Source: Mucilaginibacter psychrotolerans
GTDB taxonomy: Bacteria; Bacteroidota; Bacteroidia; Sphingobacteriales; Sphingobacteriaceae
Reading direction: 5' to 3'
Assembly: GCF_004519315.1 (NCBI RefSeq)
Contig: NZ_SOZE01000020.1
Span: 47,582 to 111,581 of the forward strand
DNA: 64,000 bases
In this document: in pieces, positions 63,999 through 64,000 of the stretch
How the letters are laid out: every line of letters begins with the position of its first letter
Numbering within the stretch: position 1 is the first letter of the stretch
The notes under the pieces: model-generated
The model's input: the letters and a program-made list of their open reading frames with translations, nothing else
Databases searched by the model: none
Told to the model about the DNA's origin: nothing
Program-made: the position numbers and the translations under genes

Positions 63999-64000
63999 AT

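Overview
The window looks like a chromosomal segment of a Bacteroidota bacterium of the Sphingobacteriaceae type, most likely Mucilaginibacter or Pedobacter. The evidence is a SusC/SusD pair with a hybrid two-component regulator, a type IX secretion C-terminal domain, several lipoproteins of the C-K-K-D type, FG-GAP/ASPIC proteins, TAnnTTTG-type -7 promoter elements and a lack of Shine-Dalgarno sequences. The genus is inference; no 16S sequence lies in the window. I see no prophage, IS element, CRISPR array or tRNA.

Region 1 (1-13.6 kb, mostly + strand) is housekeeping and accessory. It holds the end of a lipid kinase gene followed by a dual-specificity phosphatase, a class A penicillin-binding protein, a large metalloprotease/beta-propeller/Omp85-barrel fusion, an SF2 helicase with two predicted membrane segments (the best candidate for an undescribed activity), lipoprotein MsrB, a degenerate GIY-YIG protein, a LexA-like S24 regulator, a carboxypeptidase-regulatory-domain protein and a RibD-like reductase.

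Region 2 (13.6-35.5 kb, all - strand) is a polysaccharide utilisation locus. Read 5'->3' it runs: FG-GAP/ASPIC lipoprotein and vanadium-haloperoxidase/PAP2 lipoprotein (4-bp overlap); hybrid two-component sensor; then susC, susD, a GH5 enzyme with a ricin-type lectin domain, a GH30 galactanase-like enzyme, a GH2 beta-galactosidase and a GH35 beta-galactosidase, closed by a strong terminator. The enzyme set points to a beta-galactan such as a type II arabinogalactan core. The intergenic region upstream (35.46-35.98 kb) carries five copies of GAAACAC/GTGTTTC.

Region 3 (35.9-50 kb) holds coaD, a Nudix hydrolase and pyrE whose start codons overlap on opposite strands, an SRPBCC protein, an ABC-F ATPase, a 1969-residue T9SS-secreted FG-GAP/IPT protein translationally coupled to a lipoprotein, a carboxypeptidase-regulatory-domain protein and a large conserved protein of unknown function.

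Region 4 (49.9-60.2 kb) holds a PIF1/RecD-like helicase with an HRDC domain, an inverted-repeat element, a protein with an Ada-like Cys motif overlapping a UPF1-like helicase, and a five-gene molybdenum-hydroxylase operon: 2Fe-2S subunit, di-haem cytochrome c, Tat-exported Mo subunit, XdhC chaperone and MobA-like cytidylyltransferase.

Region 5 (60.2-64 kb, - strand) holds a ThuA-like protein, a tandem universal stress protein preceded by a perfect 11-bp inverted repeat resembling a Crp/Fnr operator, a pyridoxamine-oxidase-like flavoprotein with a small coiled-coil protein, and the 5S rRNA end of a ribosomal RNA operon that continues beyond the window.
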